From: Thiodiazotropha sp040506705
GTDB taxonomy: Bacteria > Pseudomonadota > Gammaproteobacteria > Chromatiales > Chromatiaceae
Assembly: GCA_040506705.1 (NCBI GenBank)
Contig: JBEVWG010000051.1
Coordinates: forward strand, 1-64,000
Direction: 5' to 3'
Length of the DNA: 64,000 nucleotides
Both the position numbers and the translations under genes were made by a program. Shown here piece after piece: positions 47,953-57,381 of the stretch (position 1 is the stretch's first letter; each line of letters opens with the position of its first letter). Under the pieces are notes generated by a model that did no database searches, was not told the DNA's origin, and saw nothing but the letters and a program-made list of their open reading frames with translations.

Positions 47953-50765
47953 TGATTATGGAATTTACGATTAGGGAAAAAGTTTTTGTAGGGCACCGTA
48001 AGCTGGTTATCTGGTTGATGGTAATCCTTGTTTCCTTGATCGCTATTTCCTATTCCGTGTCTCGGGAAATGCGTTCGGCAAAGAAAGAGTTTACTGCAAA
48101 CGCCTGGCAGGTTCAGCGTGCGGTTATACAACGTGTTGCTAATTTAGAGACTGTACTGACAGCGCTGGTCGGGCAGCATCATGCCAGCGACATGCTTAGT
48201 AGTGCAGAGCAAACACTGTTTTCGCAAGAGTTATTGAAGGCCTATCCTTTTATCCACTCCATTATGCATGTAGAGCGGGTGTCTATTAATGAAGTGGATG
48301 AGTTCGAAGAGCGTATGAAGCTCGAAGGGTATATTGGTTTCAAATTGAGTCAGAGTGACTCAGAAGTAACAGCGAATGAGATAAATCATATTGGCTTCCA
48401 CCTGCCAGTCAGTTTTATAGAGCCGATGGAGCCTAGAAGTGCATATTTATTGGGTTTTGATCTAGCGAATGAAGCATCATTTACTCAGCTTTTAGAGCGT
48501 GCGATCAGAGGGGGCGATACAATTGCCCTTGAGACATTGCAGGAAACGCATTTAAACAAGCCGCTATATTTAATTTTAAAGCCAGTCTATCTAGGGCGTT
48601 ACCCGCCATCAGAAGCGACAGAGCGATGGGATATGCTGAGCGGTTTCGCAGTATTGCGTATAGATTTCGAGCAATTTTTTTCAAGTATTGAATTGCCATC
48701 TAAGTCGCTGAAGTTAAAACTCTACAGGGGTGCTCAGGTTTCCGAGAGTGAACCATTGGATGAAATATTGGCCGAGTTTGGGCATCAGAGTGAAGCTGCT
48801 GGTTTTTTGCAAGAACAGGTTGATTTTGTAGAACCTCTAGAGATTCATGGGCTACCGTTTACGCTTTCGGCCAGTCAAAATGTCAGCCTGAGTTCAATTG
48901 AAATCTCTCGCGTGTTTTTTGAATGGTTGATTGCAATGCTGGTGCTTGGTCTGGTTGTTGCTGTTTACAGAAATCGACGATTTGCAAAGCTACAGGAAGA
49001 AGCTGCGGAAGAAGTGATTGCGGTTGAAGGCGCTCGATTTACAAATGTAATCGATACTGCATTCGATGCGGTTGTAACGGCCGACGGGAGAGGAAGGATT
49101 GTCAGTTGGAATCAACAGGCCAGTTCAGTATTTGGTTACCAAGACCGGTTTGTTTTAGGGCTCAGGTTATTCAAGCTTATATTGCCCCCACGTGAACTAA
49201 GTCGACTGGATAGAGAGTTAAAGCCGCTGTTTGAGGGTGAAAACAGCAGGCCATGCAGGCTTAGCCTGGAAACTGTAGGGCAACGCAAAGATGGAGAGGA
49301 ATTTCCCTTAGAGTTGGCTATCTCGAGTTCTACAGCAGTTAATCAACCAATGATAAGCGTATTTGCCAGGGACATCACGGAACGTAAACGATGGGAAGAG
49401 AGAATACGTTATCTTGCATATTGTGACTCCCTGACCGATCTTCCGAATCGTCAGTCATTTAAGGAGCAGGTGACCAAGGCAATCACAACAGCAAAGCGCC
49501 ATGGTCGGATAGGTGCAGTACTCTATCTGGATTTGGATGAGTTCAAGCGTATTAATGACACATTGGGCCACGATATTGGAGATTTGCTGTTACAGCATAT
49601 TACCAAGCGCCTGGTTGAGCAGGTGAGAGTGTCCGATACGATCAGTCGCGACAGGTTTGTAGATGTTGAAGATCGTAGTATTGCCCGCTTGGGTGGTGAT
49701 GAGTTTACAGTTTTGCTTGATGAGATAGATAGCCCGGAAGATGCTGCGCGTGTTGCCAAGCGTGTGCAGAGTGTTATTGCCAGTTCTTACAACCTTAATG
49801 GTCATGATGTCTATGTCACGCCAAGTATTGGTATTGCGATCTTTCCAAGGGATGGGCAGGATGTTGAAGAGCTATTAAAGAATGCTGATACTGCCATGTA
49901 CCATGCAAAGGCAGTAGGAAAGAATAACTTCCAGTTCTATACGGAGCAGATGAATGCACTTGCCTCTACGCGTTTGAAACTTGAAGGTAAACTTCGAAAA
50001 GCACTCGATTCAAATGAGATGGAGCTCTATTATCAGCCACAGATAGATATGCGAACCGGTTTGATGATTTCTGCTGAGGCCTTGTTGAGATGGAACCAGC
50101 CTGAGCTGGGGATGATACCACCAGATGAGTTTATACCTATCGCTGAAGAGACTGGGATAATCATCGAGCTTGGTGAATGGGTGCTGAATGAGGCTTGTCG
50201 TCAAAATAAGGCATGGCAGGATGCTGGCTATCAGCATATCAGGGTAGCGATTAACTTAAGTAGTATGCAATTCATTCAGCGTGATCTCAGCGATAAGGTC
50301 AACAACTGCTTACAAAGCAGTAAACTCAATCCTCAGTTCCTTGAGTTGGAAATTACTGAAAGTATCTTAATGCGTAATGTGAATGAAACCATTGCCACTT
50401 TGAACGAATTTAAAAATATGGGGATCAATATCTCTGTGGATGATTTCGGTACTGGCTACTCCTCGTTGAGTTATCTGAAAAGATTTCCATTGAATTCTCT
50501 CAAAATTGATAGATCATTTATCATGGATATCCCTGATAATCAGGATGATGTCACTATTACATCAGCTATCATTGCAATGGCTCACCGTCTCAACCTGGAA
50601 GTGGTTGCTGAAGGTGTTGAAACACAAAGTCAACTGGATTTTCTCAAGCAGCAAGGGTGTGAAATGGCCCAGGGCTATTTTTTCAGCAGACCCTTACCTG
50701 CAAGTGAGTTTGAGGCGATGCTGGTCAGAAACGAGATAGAAATACAAAAAATACACCATCGTTAA
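47952..50765 (+). CDS. Membrane PAS-GGDEF-EAL c-di-GMP protein
   Basis: TM helix near residues 17-36, a periplasmic sensor domain of about 290 residues (CHASE-like in placement and in QSDSEVTANEINHIGFHLPV), TM near 328-348, one PAS domain (about 365-470; FDAVVTADGRGRIVSWNQQA), GGDEF (intact, RLGGDEF; a short insertion SRDRFVDVEDRS separates it from the RVSD I-site) and EAL (SAEALLRW, DDFGTGYSS, KIDRSF). Both activities look possible. The GTG at 47952 overlaps the binding-protein stop; an ATG two codons on is an alternative. Cotranslation with the binding protein suggests direct signalling. Confidence 0.92.
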   Translation: MIMEFTIREKVFVGHRKLVIWLMVILVSLIAISYSVSREMRSAKKEFTANAWQVQRAVIQRVANLETVLTALVGQHHASDMLSSAEQTLFSQELLKAYPFIHSIMHVERVSINEVDEFEERMKLEGYIGFKLSQSDSEVTANEINHIGFHLPVSFIEPMEPRSAYLLGFDLANEASFTQLLERAIRGGDTIALETLQETHLNKPLYLILKPVYLGRYPPSEATERWDMLSGFAVLRIDFEQFFSSIELPSKSLKLKLYRGAQVSESEPLDEILAEFGHQSEAAGFLQEQVDFVEPLEIHGLPFTLSASQNVSLSSIEISRVFFEWLIAMLVLGLVVAVYRNRRFAKLQEEAAEEVIAVEGARFTNVIDTAFDAVVTADGRGRIVSWNQQASSVFGYQDRFVLGLRLFKLILPPRELSRLDRELKPLFEGENSRPCRLSLETVGQRKDGEEFPLELAISSSTAVNQPMISVFARDITERKRWEERIRYLAYCDSLTDLPNRQSFKEQVTKAITTAKRHGRIGAVLYLDLDEFKRINDTLGHDIGDLLLQHITKRLVEQVRVSDTISRDRFVDVEDRSIARLGGDEFTVLLDEIDSPEDAARVAKRVQSVIASSYNLNGHDVYVTPSIGIAIFPRDGQDVEELLKNADTAMYHAKAVGKNNFQFYTEQMNALASTRLKLEGKLRKALDSNEMELYYQPQIDMRTGLMISAEALLRWNQPELGMIPPDEFIPIAEETGIIIELGEWVLNEACRQNKAWQDAGYQHIRVAINLSSMQFIQRDLSDKVNNCLQSSKLNPQFLELEITESILMRNVNETIATLNEFKNMGINISVDDFGTGYSSLSYLKRFPLNSLKIDRSFIMDIPDNQDDVTITSAIIAMAHRLNLEVVAEGVETQSQLDFLKQQGCEMAQGYFFSRPLPASEFEAMLVRNEIEIQKIHHR

Positions 50766-50772
50766 GAAGTGA

Positions 50773-53700
50773 TCAGGATATGTTACCTGTAGGGTTGACG
50801 ATATTGATATCACGTTGAGGGAATGGAATAGATATTCCTGCTTGATTGAATTTGGTATTAATTGCCTCGTGTATGGCTGTGATGGTTGCAAGACGATTAT
50901 CCATGGATCCAAGGTAGATGCGTAGCAGTAGATTGAGTGAGCTGTCGCCAAACGCTTCGAAAGTGGCAACCGGACTAGGGTCTGATAGTACAGAATCATT
51001 CTCTTCGGCGGCCTCAAGCATGAGATCCATGGCCTGCCTGACATCACTACCATAGGCAATACCAACAGTGATGATGATTCGATTGACCTTGTCAGTGAGT
51101 GTCCAGTTTATAACCCTTCCAGTTATAAACTCCTTATTCGGAATTATCATCTCCTGCTTGTCATAATTTGTGATGGTGGTGGCACGGATGCGAATACGAG
51201 AGACTACACCTGTTGTATCATCAAGGGTTACAACGTCGCCTACGCGAATGGGGCGTTCGAATAGTATTATTATTCCACTGACAAAGTTGGCGACAATCTC
51301 TTGCAGGCCAAAGCCAAGTCCAACACCTAAAGCTGCAACCAGCCACTGGATGCTCGACCATTGAAATCCGATGGTGCTGAAGGCAGTAATTAAGCCAATG
51401 CCAGCAATGAGATATTGCATTAGAGTAGTCAATGCATAACGAGCCCCTGTTTCCAAAGGGAGTCGTTGAAGTATTGTGATCTCAAGTACACCAGGCAGAT
51501 TCTTGGCGGCAAGAAAGGTGAACACCAGTATAATGATACCAAGGAGTATATCGTTCAGTGTTAAGAAGCCGTCTGTAACGATACCATCTACTACATGGGT
51601 TGCAGCAAATGGCAGTTGAATGGTAGTGAGAAAATCAAGGGCAGGAAGGAAGTCTGCCCAGATTAACCAGCTGCCTACTACAGAACCAAAAAGATAACCA
51701 AAGCGTACCAGTCGTTTCGCCTGTTCACTTAATGTATCGAAGTTGATTTCAGGGATCTCTGTAGCTATTACGGTGCTTTCGTCATCCATGGTGCTATTTT
51801 CTTGCTCGCGTTGATGGCGCAACTCCTCTCTTCTTTGAACTGCGCTTTCTAAACGTAATCTACGCTCTGCAATAAAGAGGTATCTAAGTAGAAGCTCCTT
51901 TAGGGTAAACAGACCAACAAAAAACCAGAAGGTTAACTCGACTAACTTAAGTAACCTGATTGATAAAGTCAGATAACCTAGAGCACTGGCTGCAGCAATG
52001 CCAGTGATGATCAAGAGTAACAATGGAAACCAGAGAAAGTGAATTTGGAGTAATATTGAGTTGGGCTTGCTTCTGCTCCATGTTTCCAATAGAGAACTGG
52101 ATTTATGCAGTAAGCGATAAGTAAATATCAGTGTGGCGACTATCAGGACAATAACTGCCATGCGTCCGATGTTTTGCGTATGCGGAGATATATAGTCTCC
52201 TTCAGTAAGGGTGACGATAAATCTCAATGGTATGGCAACAGGAATCAACCATCGCAACTCTTTCGCCAACGCAGCACATATTTGATCATTCCAGCGTAAA
52301 TGACGACTGCCAATGCCATTTGGAAGGCACAGATGGTAGAGGAGTAGAGCTGCAATCAATGTTATCCCTACATTGATTAATGAAGTGGCAATTGCCAGGC
52401 TGTAGGGGCTTGCTGTTGGTAGAGTATTTAATAGAACGCCAATGCTGATCATGATGCCGGGAGCAATACCAATCTTTACCAAAGTGAATAGTAAGGCCCA
52501 TAGGGTCAAACGGATTGAGTCAGTGCGTATTTTACGCGTGGATTTGTTCAATAGAGGCAGTTGTATGTTGACGCTTTGTTGCTTCCAGATGATCACCATC
52601 AGCAGTGACACAAGTGCTATCGATAATCCTGGTCTCTGCTTCGCAGCTTGAGCTACCTCACTGCCGGTTACAAGCCACTCCTGAGGAGATAGTAATCTTC
52701 CTAAACCAGTGGTGATTTGTTTGAAGTTAAAAAAATCAGTCAGATCACCACTTGAGATCCAGGTAAGCTGGTCATCTATGTAGATTACATAGGTTTCAGA
52801 GACTTCCAGCAGTTGTCGCTCTGCCTGATCAAGGGATGTAAGCTGAGAAATATAGAGGCCATAGACTTTTTGTAGTTCATTGAGTGCCTCGCGGCTGGCG
52901 CCTAACAGACTGAAGGTGCGTTTTCTAAGTTCATCTGCCTCTTTTTCTGAAAGCTCTTGCAACAAAGGCTTAGTAAGTTGCTCAACACGATCTGTGAGGT
53001 TGCCTGTTTGCAGTAAATGCTCTTCGATGGAGATCTGGCGATCAGTAGCATTATTGATATCCTGTCGACGCTCAGCAGAGGATCGGCTATAGCTCTGCAG
53101 TGAAGGCAAAGCCTGACGTCGACGTGAGAGCATTTTGCCAATTGCTCTACTGCTGCCCGCTACTTCAACGCGTTGCTTGGTGTGTGCGAAATCGTCACTG
53201 AGCTGAAGCAGTTGCTGTTGGGTGGCGGCTAATTTCTGTGAGACCCGTTTTTCCCAATATATCAGCTCTTCCAGATCAGCTCTGTACTGTGCGTTTTGCT
53301 GTGCGATTGCCTTGATGGATTCAGGTAGACCCTGAGTCTGTTGTTCTACCTGTTCAGCTTCCTGTCGTGCTTGTTTGGCTTCAGACTCCCGTATTTCATC
53401 TGCGGTTACGTTGAGTTTTTCCAAGGTTGTTTGAAGCTTGCCAATCTGAGCTGTTGTAGCATCACGTCTTGCCTGAGCAAGATTGGTAAGTAGATTTTGA
53501 TTACCCAGTCGCAGTTTGAGGTACTCGATCTGTGTCTGATGAAGCTTCTTACGGCTCTGAAGGAGCAGTTGCTGGGCTTGATTTAGATGTTTGTTTTTAC
53601 TGGCAGTAGTGTTGCTGTTTTCAATCTCGATTGTCTTTAAGGTGTTGCTGTATTCTGCTATTTCATCATTTATCTGCTGATTTCCTGCGAGTAAGTCTGA

Positions 53701-54141
53701 TAGGGTGTCGAGCTGCTGTTTATGACGCTCTCTTGCTTTATCCAGATTGATGCTTTCTCTACTGATACGCTGCTCAATCTCAGCCAAATTGGAATTTTTG
53801 ATAAATGAGGTGAGATCCTCATTCTGTAGTTCGAAAGGGCCGAGACTATCGTGTAGTTTTTTTATTTCAGCCGGTGCATTTTTTATGGTTTCATTGAGGA
53901 GATCTAGTTTGCCATCAATCTGGCTGTTTTGTCGTAACCACTTTTCTGCCTGATCGAGAAGCTCTACGACTTTTTGTTGTAATGCAGCATCCAGCGTGTC
54001 GTCATTAAGTGTTTCATTCTTGATCAGATTAAGCCTATCAGTGGCCAGTGCTGTATCAGTATCAATCTGGTTTTTGGGTGATTCGGCAAAGCATGGAAGG
54101 CTGATTATGATCAGCAGTAGGGCAATGAGTAACTTGTTCAC
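50773..54141 (-). CDS. mscK: MscK/KefA-like mechanosensitive channel
   Basis: A signal peptide (LLIALLLIIISLPCFAES) leads to a periplasmic coiled-coil domain of about 450 residues, then some eleven membrane helices, and the MscS core at the C-terminus: pore helix region VAALGVGLGFGLQEIVANFVSG (in two pieces), beta domain RPIRVGDVVTLDDTTGVV and MIIPNKEFITGRVINW. Length 1122 fits MscK. It releases solutes on membrane tension. It lies 16 bases downstream of the cyclase/FHA gene on the same strand, so the two may be cotranscribed. Confidence 0.94.
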   Translation of the reverse strand: MNKLLIALLLIIISLPCFAESPKNQIDTDTALATDRLNLIKNETLNDDTLDAALQQKVVELLDQAEKWLRQNSQIDGKLDLLNETIKNAPAEIKKLHDSLGPFELQNEDLTSFIKNSNLAEIEQRISRESINLDKARERHKQQLDTLSDLLAGNQQINDEIAEYSNTLKTIEIENSNTTASKNKHLNQAQQLLLQSRKKLHQTQIEYLKLRLGNQNLLTNLAQARRDATTAQIGKLQTTLEKLNVTADEIRESEAKQARQEAEQVEQQTQGLPESIKAIAQQNAQYRADLEELIYWEKRVSQKLAATQQQLLQLSDDFAHTKQRVEVAGSSRAIGKMLSRRRQALPSLQSYSRSSAERRQDINNATDRQISIEEHLLQTGNLTDRVEQLTKPLLQELSEKEADELRKRTFSLLGASREALNELQKVYGLYISQLTSLDQAERQLLEVSETYVIYIDDQLTWISSGDLTDFFNFKQITTGLGRLLSPQEWLVTGSEVAQAAKQRPGLSIALVSLLMVIIWKQQSVNIQLPLLNKSTRKIRTDSIRLTLWALLFTLVKIGIAPGIMISIGVLLNTLPTASPYSLAIATSLINVGITLIAALLLYHLCLPNGIGSRHLRWNDQICAALAKELRWLIPVAIPLRFIVTLTEGDYISPHTQNIGRMAVIVLIVATLIFTYRLLHKSSSLLETWSRSKPNSILLQIHFLWFPLLLLIITGIAAASALGYLTLSIRLLKLVELTFWFFVGLFTLKELLLRYLFIAERRLRLESAVQRREELRHQREQENSTMDDESTVIATEIPEINFDTLSEQAKRLVRFGYLFGSVVGSWLIWADFLPALDFLTTIQLPFAATHVVDGIVTDGFLTLNDILLGIIILVFTFLAAKNLPGVLEITILQRLPLETGARYALTTLMQYLIAGIGLITAFSTIGFQWSSIQWLVAALGVGLGFGLQEIVANFVSGIIILFERPIRVGDVVTLDDTTGVVSRIRIRATTITNYDKQEMIIPNKEFITGRVINWTLTDKVNRIIITVGIAYGSDVRQAMDLMLEAAEENDSVLSDPSPVATFEAFGDSSLNLLLRIYLGSMDNRLATITAIHEAINTKFNQAGISIPFPQRDINIVNPTGNIS

Positions 54142-54157
54142 GATTGTGGTATTTGGC

Positions 54158-55057
54158 TCAGTTGTTTTCCTGGAAGTGGTAACTGATCAGGTGTCTGTTT
54201 TTTTCAGAGACCGGTTCACCCAGGCCGATCTGGCCATGACCGAGTAGTGGTATGGTCTCCCTTCGGAGGTATAAAGACTGCTGGTTCTGGGTGGTTACAT
54301 AGGTGCCGTTTGTGCTGATATCTTTTAAGATATGTTTACCGCGATAGAATTCCAAAACCGCGTGGGTTCTGGATGCTGAGCTGGCATTTACTATCAACTC
54401 GTTCTTCGGGTCTCTTCCAATATGTATGCTTCCCTGGGTGGGCGGCATTCGATAGGTCTTATTATTGTATTGCAGGATAAGGATTCTTGTTGTCAGGCTT
54501 TGTGTAATCGGTGCTGTATGTATGAAAGTGATATCTTCTTTGTGCCATAGCAGATCGTATATGATCATATGGTCAAACTTGCCTTTGACCTTTACTTTGT
54601 CGAACCGCCGGGCCAGGGGGCGCTGTTCGGCCGGAAGTGCCTGAATCACTTGTTCTGTAGTAATGATCTGTCTTGCCTGAGCAATTGCCGCCATTCTTGC
54701 GGCAATATTGACTGAGTCGCCATACATTCGGCCATGCTCGAAGATGGCGGGGCCATAGTGAAGCCCAATACGGGCGGCCATCGGCATGCCTGATTGATCT
54801 GCGTAAAGGTCGACCCGCTCCTGGATACGACAGGCGGCCGTAACAGCGGTAGTGGCGTCGTTGTATCGGCTCATCACCTCATCGCCAATAATCTCGACTA
54901 CATGGCCACCACTGGCTTTGACTACTTCGGCTATGGCCTCTTCCAGTTCAGTGATCAGTTTTTTTGCCAGGGTGTCACCAAGGCTTTCATACATGCGCGT
55001 ACTGTCGACAATATCTGCGAATACGATGGCATATTTTTGTGCATTAGTCGTCGACAT
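54158..55057 (-). CDS. Class III nucleotide cyclase with C-terminal FHA domain
   Basis: Residues 10-170 are a class III cyclase with both metal aspartates (FADIVDS, Asp15; GDEV, Asp59) and the transition-state Asn117 and Arg121. The purine-selecting Lys of adenylate cyclases is Glu55 here (VVEIIGDE), the residue typical of guanylate cyclases, and the second selectivity position is Arg110. Residues about 200-285 are an FHA domain (IHIGRDPKNELIV, SSASRTHAVLEF, LKDISTNGTYV) that would bind phosphothreonine partners. It is upstream of the MscK-like gene with 16 bases between. Product nucleotide uncertain. Confidence 0.9.
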   Translation of the reverse strand: MSTTNAQKYAIVFADIVDSTRMYESLGDTLAKKLITELEEAIAEVVKASGGHVVEIIGDEVMSRYNDATTAVTAACRIQERVDLYADQSGMPMAARIGLHYGPAIFEHGRMYGDSVNIAARMAAIAQARQIITTEQVIQALPAEQRPLARRFDKVKVKGKFDHMIIYDLLWHKEDITFIHTAPITQSLTTRILILQYNNKTYRMPPTQGSIHIGRDPKNELIVNASSASRTHAVLEFYRGKHILKDISTNGTYVTTQNQQSLYLRRETIPLLGHGQIGLGEPVSEKNRHLISYHFQENN

Positions 55058-55349
55058 GGTGCTGGTGCTCTTTCCCTATCAGACCAGGGGTAAAGACCTG
55101 TGTCCCTATGGCAGGATCTTGCATGAGTACAAACCTCACTACTATTTCGGAATCTCAGAAGAAATTCTACGAAAAGCGTCGGCTCGTTTTAAATCAGGCC
55201 TACTTAATGAGGAAACAGAACAAGTAGCCCTGCTCGAAGGATATGAAGATCAGGCGGGATTGTCCAGTATCAACTTGTTCTATTGTGGGGATGTGTTTAC
55301 TAGGGCCTATTCGATTAGTGTTAACAGGCCCTAGAGAGCGTAATTTGGA
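55058..55349. other. Intergenic stretch with gene-like fragments
   Basis: Two overlapping plus-strand frames look partly protein-like: a 34-codon ATG frame at 55124-55228 (MSTNLTTISESQKKFYEKRR) and another running through LLNEETEQVALLEGYEDQAG to 55334. Neither has a good binding site or a full domain. They could be the two ends of a frameshifted gene. I report them as unresolved fragments only. Confidence 0.3.
55300..55334. repeat. Dispersed repeat copy 2 forming a 9-bp-stem hairpin
   Basis: CTAGGGCCT (55300-55308) pairs with AGGCCCTAG (55326-55334) around a 17-base loop. The loop and right arm contain the 20-base sequence also found at 43713. No T-run follows in plus orientation. It lies at the 3' end of the CbiX-like gene and may act as a terminator or REP unit. 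Confidence 0.6.
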
Positions 55350-56186
55350 TCAGTCGTGTTTATTGGCCAGTGCAGAATTGAGCCTGTCGCACAGAATGTC
55401 TGCCAGGTCGTCATGTTGCCCCACAAGTTGTGCAATTCTAATCTTCAGTCTGGGGTAGGTCAGGTTTACCCTTTCGCAGATTTGCTCAATATCCCCTCCG
55501 GGGCCTGCGTGACGGCCTGGGGAGAGGAACAGTTGAGCGAGATCCACTGTGGCTTGAGGATTTAATTCGGCAATTTGAGATAGTTCATCTTCCAATAGTT
55601 CGCCGTTGAAGTCGTACTCAGCACCTGTTCGACGCTCCATTGCTGCTTCTGCAATGGGGACATCGGCGCCCACAAGATTGCGAAGATCCCTGGTAATCCG
55701 CTTTCTCACAGCATTGACTTGAGGGAGAGGTGAGCCGTGATCTACAACTACAATCTGCTGTGGCTTCTCGCCATTTGTGTTTTTTTGAATCTGATCAAAA
55801 ACAATTTTAGCCACCCTTGGCTCACCCTGGGGTAAGGGACAGAGCACTTCGCCTTGTATCAGCTTGAATTCGCCAAACTCTGCTTTTAAGAGATCAACCT
55901 GTTGCGGAATAAAGGCTGTGAGCGCGCGACTGAGACCAAAAAAGAGTGGGATCAAAAGAAAGCTTCGCTCCCCTTCGATCAGTTTTTGTCGCAGAAAAGG
56001 GTGCAAGGTATCTGCAGGTTTCCCTGCAAGATCTTCTACTGGAATCTTTTGCGCATGCTGAAGAGAGACGGGATATACCTGTTGCTGACAGTGGTCACTC
56101 ATCTGTTGCGCCAGTTTGCGTAGATTAACTACTGAACCGGCTTTTGCTGAACCATTGTCCGCCAACAGGATGATAGGTCTGTTCAT
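55350..56186 (-). CDS. Two-domain CbiX-like chelatase-family protein
   Basis: Two tandem CbiX/CbiK-type halves in 278 residues. The C-terminal half keeps the metal-binding histidines (VVVDHGSPLPQ and FLSPGRHAGPGGDI). In the N-terminal half the matching positions are LLADNGSAKAG and PLFFGLSRALTAF, so both histidines are gone. CbiX proteins insert Co or Fe into sirohydrochlorin; double-domain forms exist. With one degenerate half, activity would rely on the second domain or the protein may have another role. Divergent from oxyR. No siroheme or cobalamin genes are beside it. Confidence 0.82.
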   Translation of the reverse strand: MNRPIILLADNGSAKAGSVVNLRKLAQQMSDHCQQQVYPVSLQHAQKIPVEDLAGKPADTLHPFLRQKLIEGERSFLLIPLFFGLSRALTAFIPQQVDLLKAEFGEFKLIQGEVLCPLPQGEPRVAKIVFDQIQKNTNGEKPQQIVVVDHGSPLPQVNAVRKRITRDLRNLVGADVPIAEAAMERRTGAEYDFNGELLEDELSQIAELNPQATVDLAQLFLSPGRHAGPGGDIEQICERVNLTYPRLKIRIAQLVGQHDDLADILCDRLNSALANKHD

Positions 56187-56423
56187 GTCGCTCCAGATGG
56201 TTGGTTAACCTGTCGAGTGAACGTTAGTTTGTATGCAATGTTTAGGTAGATGATTGGTGGATATGTTCCTTCGATCATTATCCTGGTGATGGAGAGAGAC
56301 AACAAGCTGTCAGCATAGATGAAACCCTGTAATCACCGAGTGAATTGCGATTCATCATTGTTGGCAGTTGATTTGGCTGATGTATGATTGAGCTTTATAC
56401 CATTGTTGGTGTCGATAGTAATC

Positions 56424-57338
56424 ATGAACCTGCGCGATCTGAAGTATCTCATTGCCGTTGCCGAAACAGAGCATTTTGGTCATGCCGCTGCACGCTGTTT
56501 CGTCAGTCAACCCACTCTCAGTGGCCAGATAAAGAAACTGGAAGAGGAGTTGGGTGTTACGATTTTTGAACGAACCAATCGATCTGTCTCTATAACCCCA
56601 TTTGGGGTGGAGATCGTCAAGCACGCTAAACTGATCCTGGAGCAGGCTGATGTAATCCGCCAACTGGCTCAGGCCCAGCGGGATCCTATGGCTGGCGCTT
56701 TAAGGGTTGGTGCGATACCGACGGTCAGTCCCTACCTGGTACCCTTGATTCTGATGCCTTTGAAGACTCTCTATCCTCAGATGAGGCTGGTGTTGTCGGA
56801 AGAGATCACCGATATGCTGACTCAGCGACTTCTGGATCATCAGATCGATGTGGCAATTTTGGCGACACCGGTAAAGGAGCCGGAACTTGAAGTCATGCCT
56901 CTGTTCGAAGAACCCTTCTGGTTGGCGCATCCCAGGGATCATGAGCTGTATGATAAAGAGGATATCAGTCGCCGTGATTTGAGCCGTCTCGATCTGCTGT
57001 TGCTTGCGGATGGTCACTGTCTCACCAATCAGGTGATGGATGTCTGTCGTATCAAAGAGGGAACCATAGATGATGAGATGGCCGATCTTCGTGCCGCCAG
57101 TCTGGAGACCCTGTTGCAACTCGTAGGCGCTGGCTTTGGCTGCACCCTGGTACCCGCATTAGCAGTACGTGGTACCTGGACCACCGATTCCGGTATCATT
57201 GCGCGCAAGCTTTCTCTGAAAGATGCCTACAGGCGGGTTCAGTTTGTCTATCGCAAGACTTTTCCACGCAAGCAGGCTCTGCATGCATTGGCTGACGTGA
57301 TCCGTGGCCAGCTGCCGAATACAGTCAAGGCGCTTTAG
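56424..57338 (+). CDS. oxyR: OxyR peroxide-sensing LysR regulator
   Basis: An N-terminal LysR helix-turn-helix (MNLRDLKYLIAVAETEHFGH, then SQPTLSGQIKKLE) and a regulatory domain with the redox pair Cys199 and Cys208 in ADGHCLTNQVMDVC, exactly at the E. coli numbering when the ATG at 56424 is used. ASLETLLQLVGAGFGCTLVPALAV is also typical. The exact match of residue numbers decides the start over an upstream frame. It activates peroxide-defence genes. Followed after 43 bases by a PqqC/TENA-like iron enzyme gene on the same strand. Confidence 0.96.
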   Translation: MNLRDLKYLIAVAETEHFGHAAARCFVSQPTLSGQIKKLEEELGVTIFERTNRSVSITPFGVEIVKHAKLILEQADVIRQLAQAQRDPMAGALRVGAIPTVSPYLVPLILMPLKTLYPQMRLVLSEEITDMLTQRLLDHQIDVAILATPVKEPELEVMPLFEEPFWLAHPRDHELYDKEDISRRDLSRLDLLLLADGHCLTNQVMDVCRIKEGTIDDEMADLRAASLETLLQLVGAGFGCTLVPALAVRGTWTTDSGIIARKLSLKDAYRRVQFVYRKTFPRKQALHALADVIRGQLPNTVKAL

Positions 57339-57381
57339 ACAAATAGCCTGCCATTTTGGGCAGTAGAGCAGGAGAGTCACC

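Noticed and set aside
54852..55334. 160-codon plus-strand frame
   Set aside because: Its first 75 codons are antisense to the cyclase gene; only the last part looks protein-like, so it is treated as an unresolved fragment.
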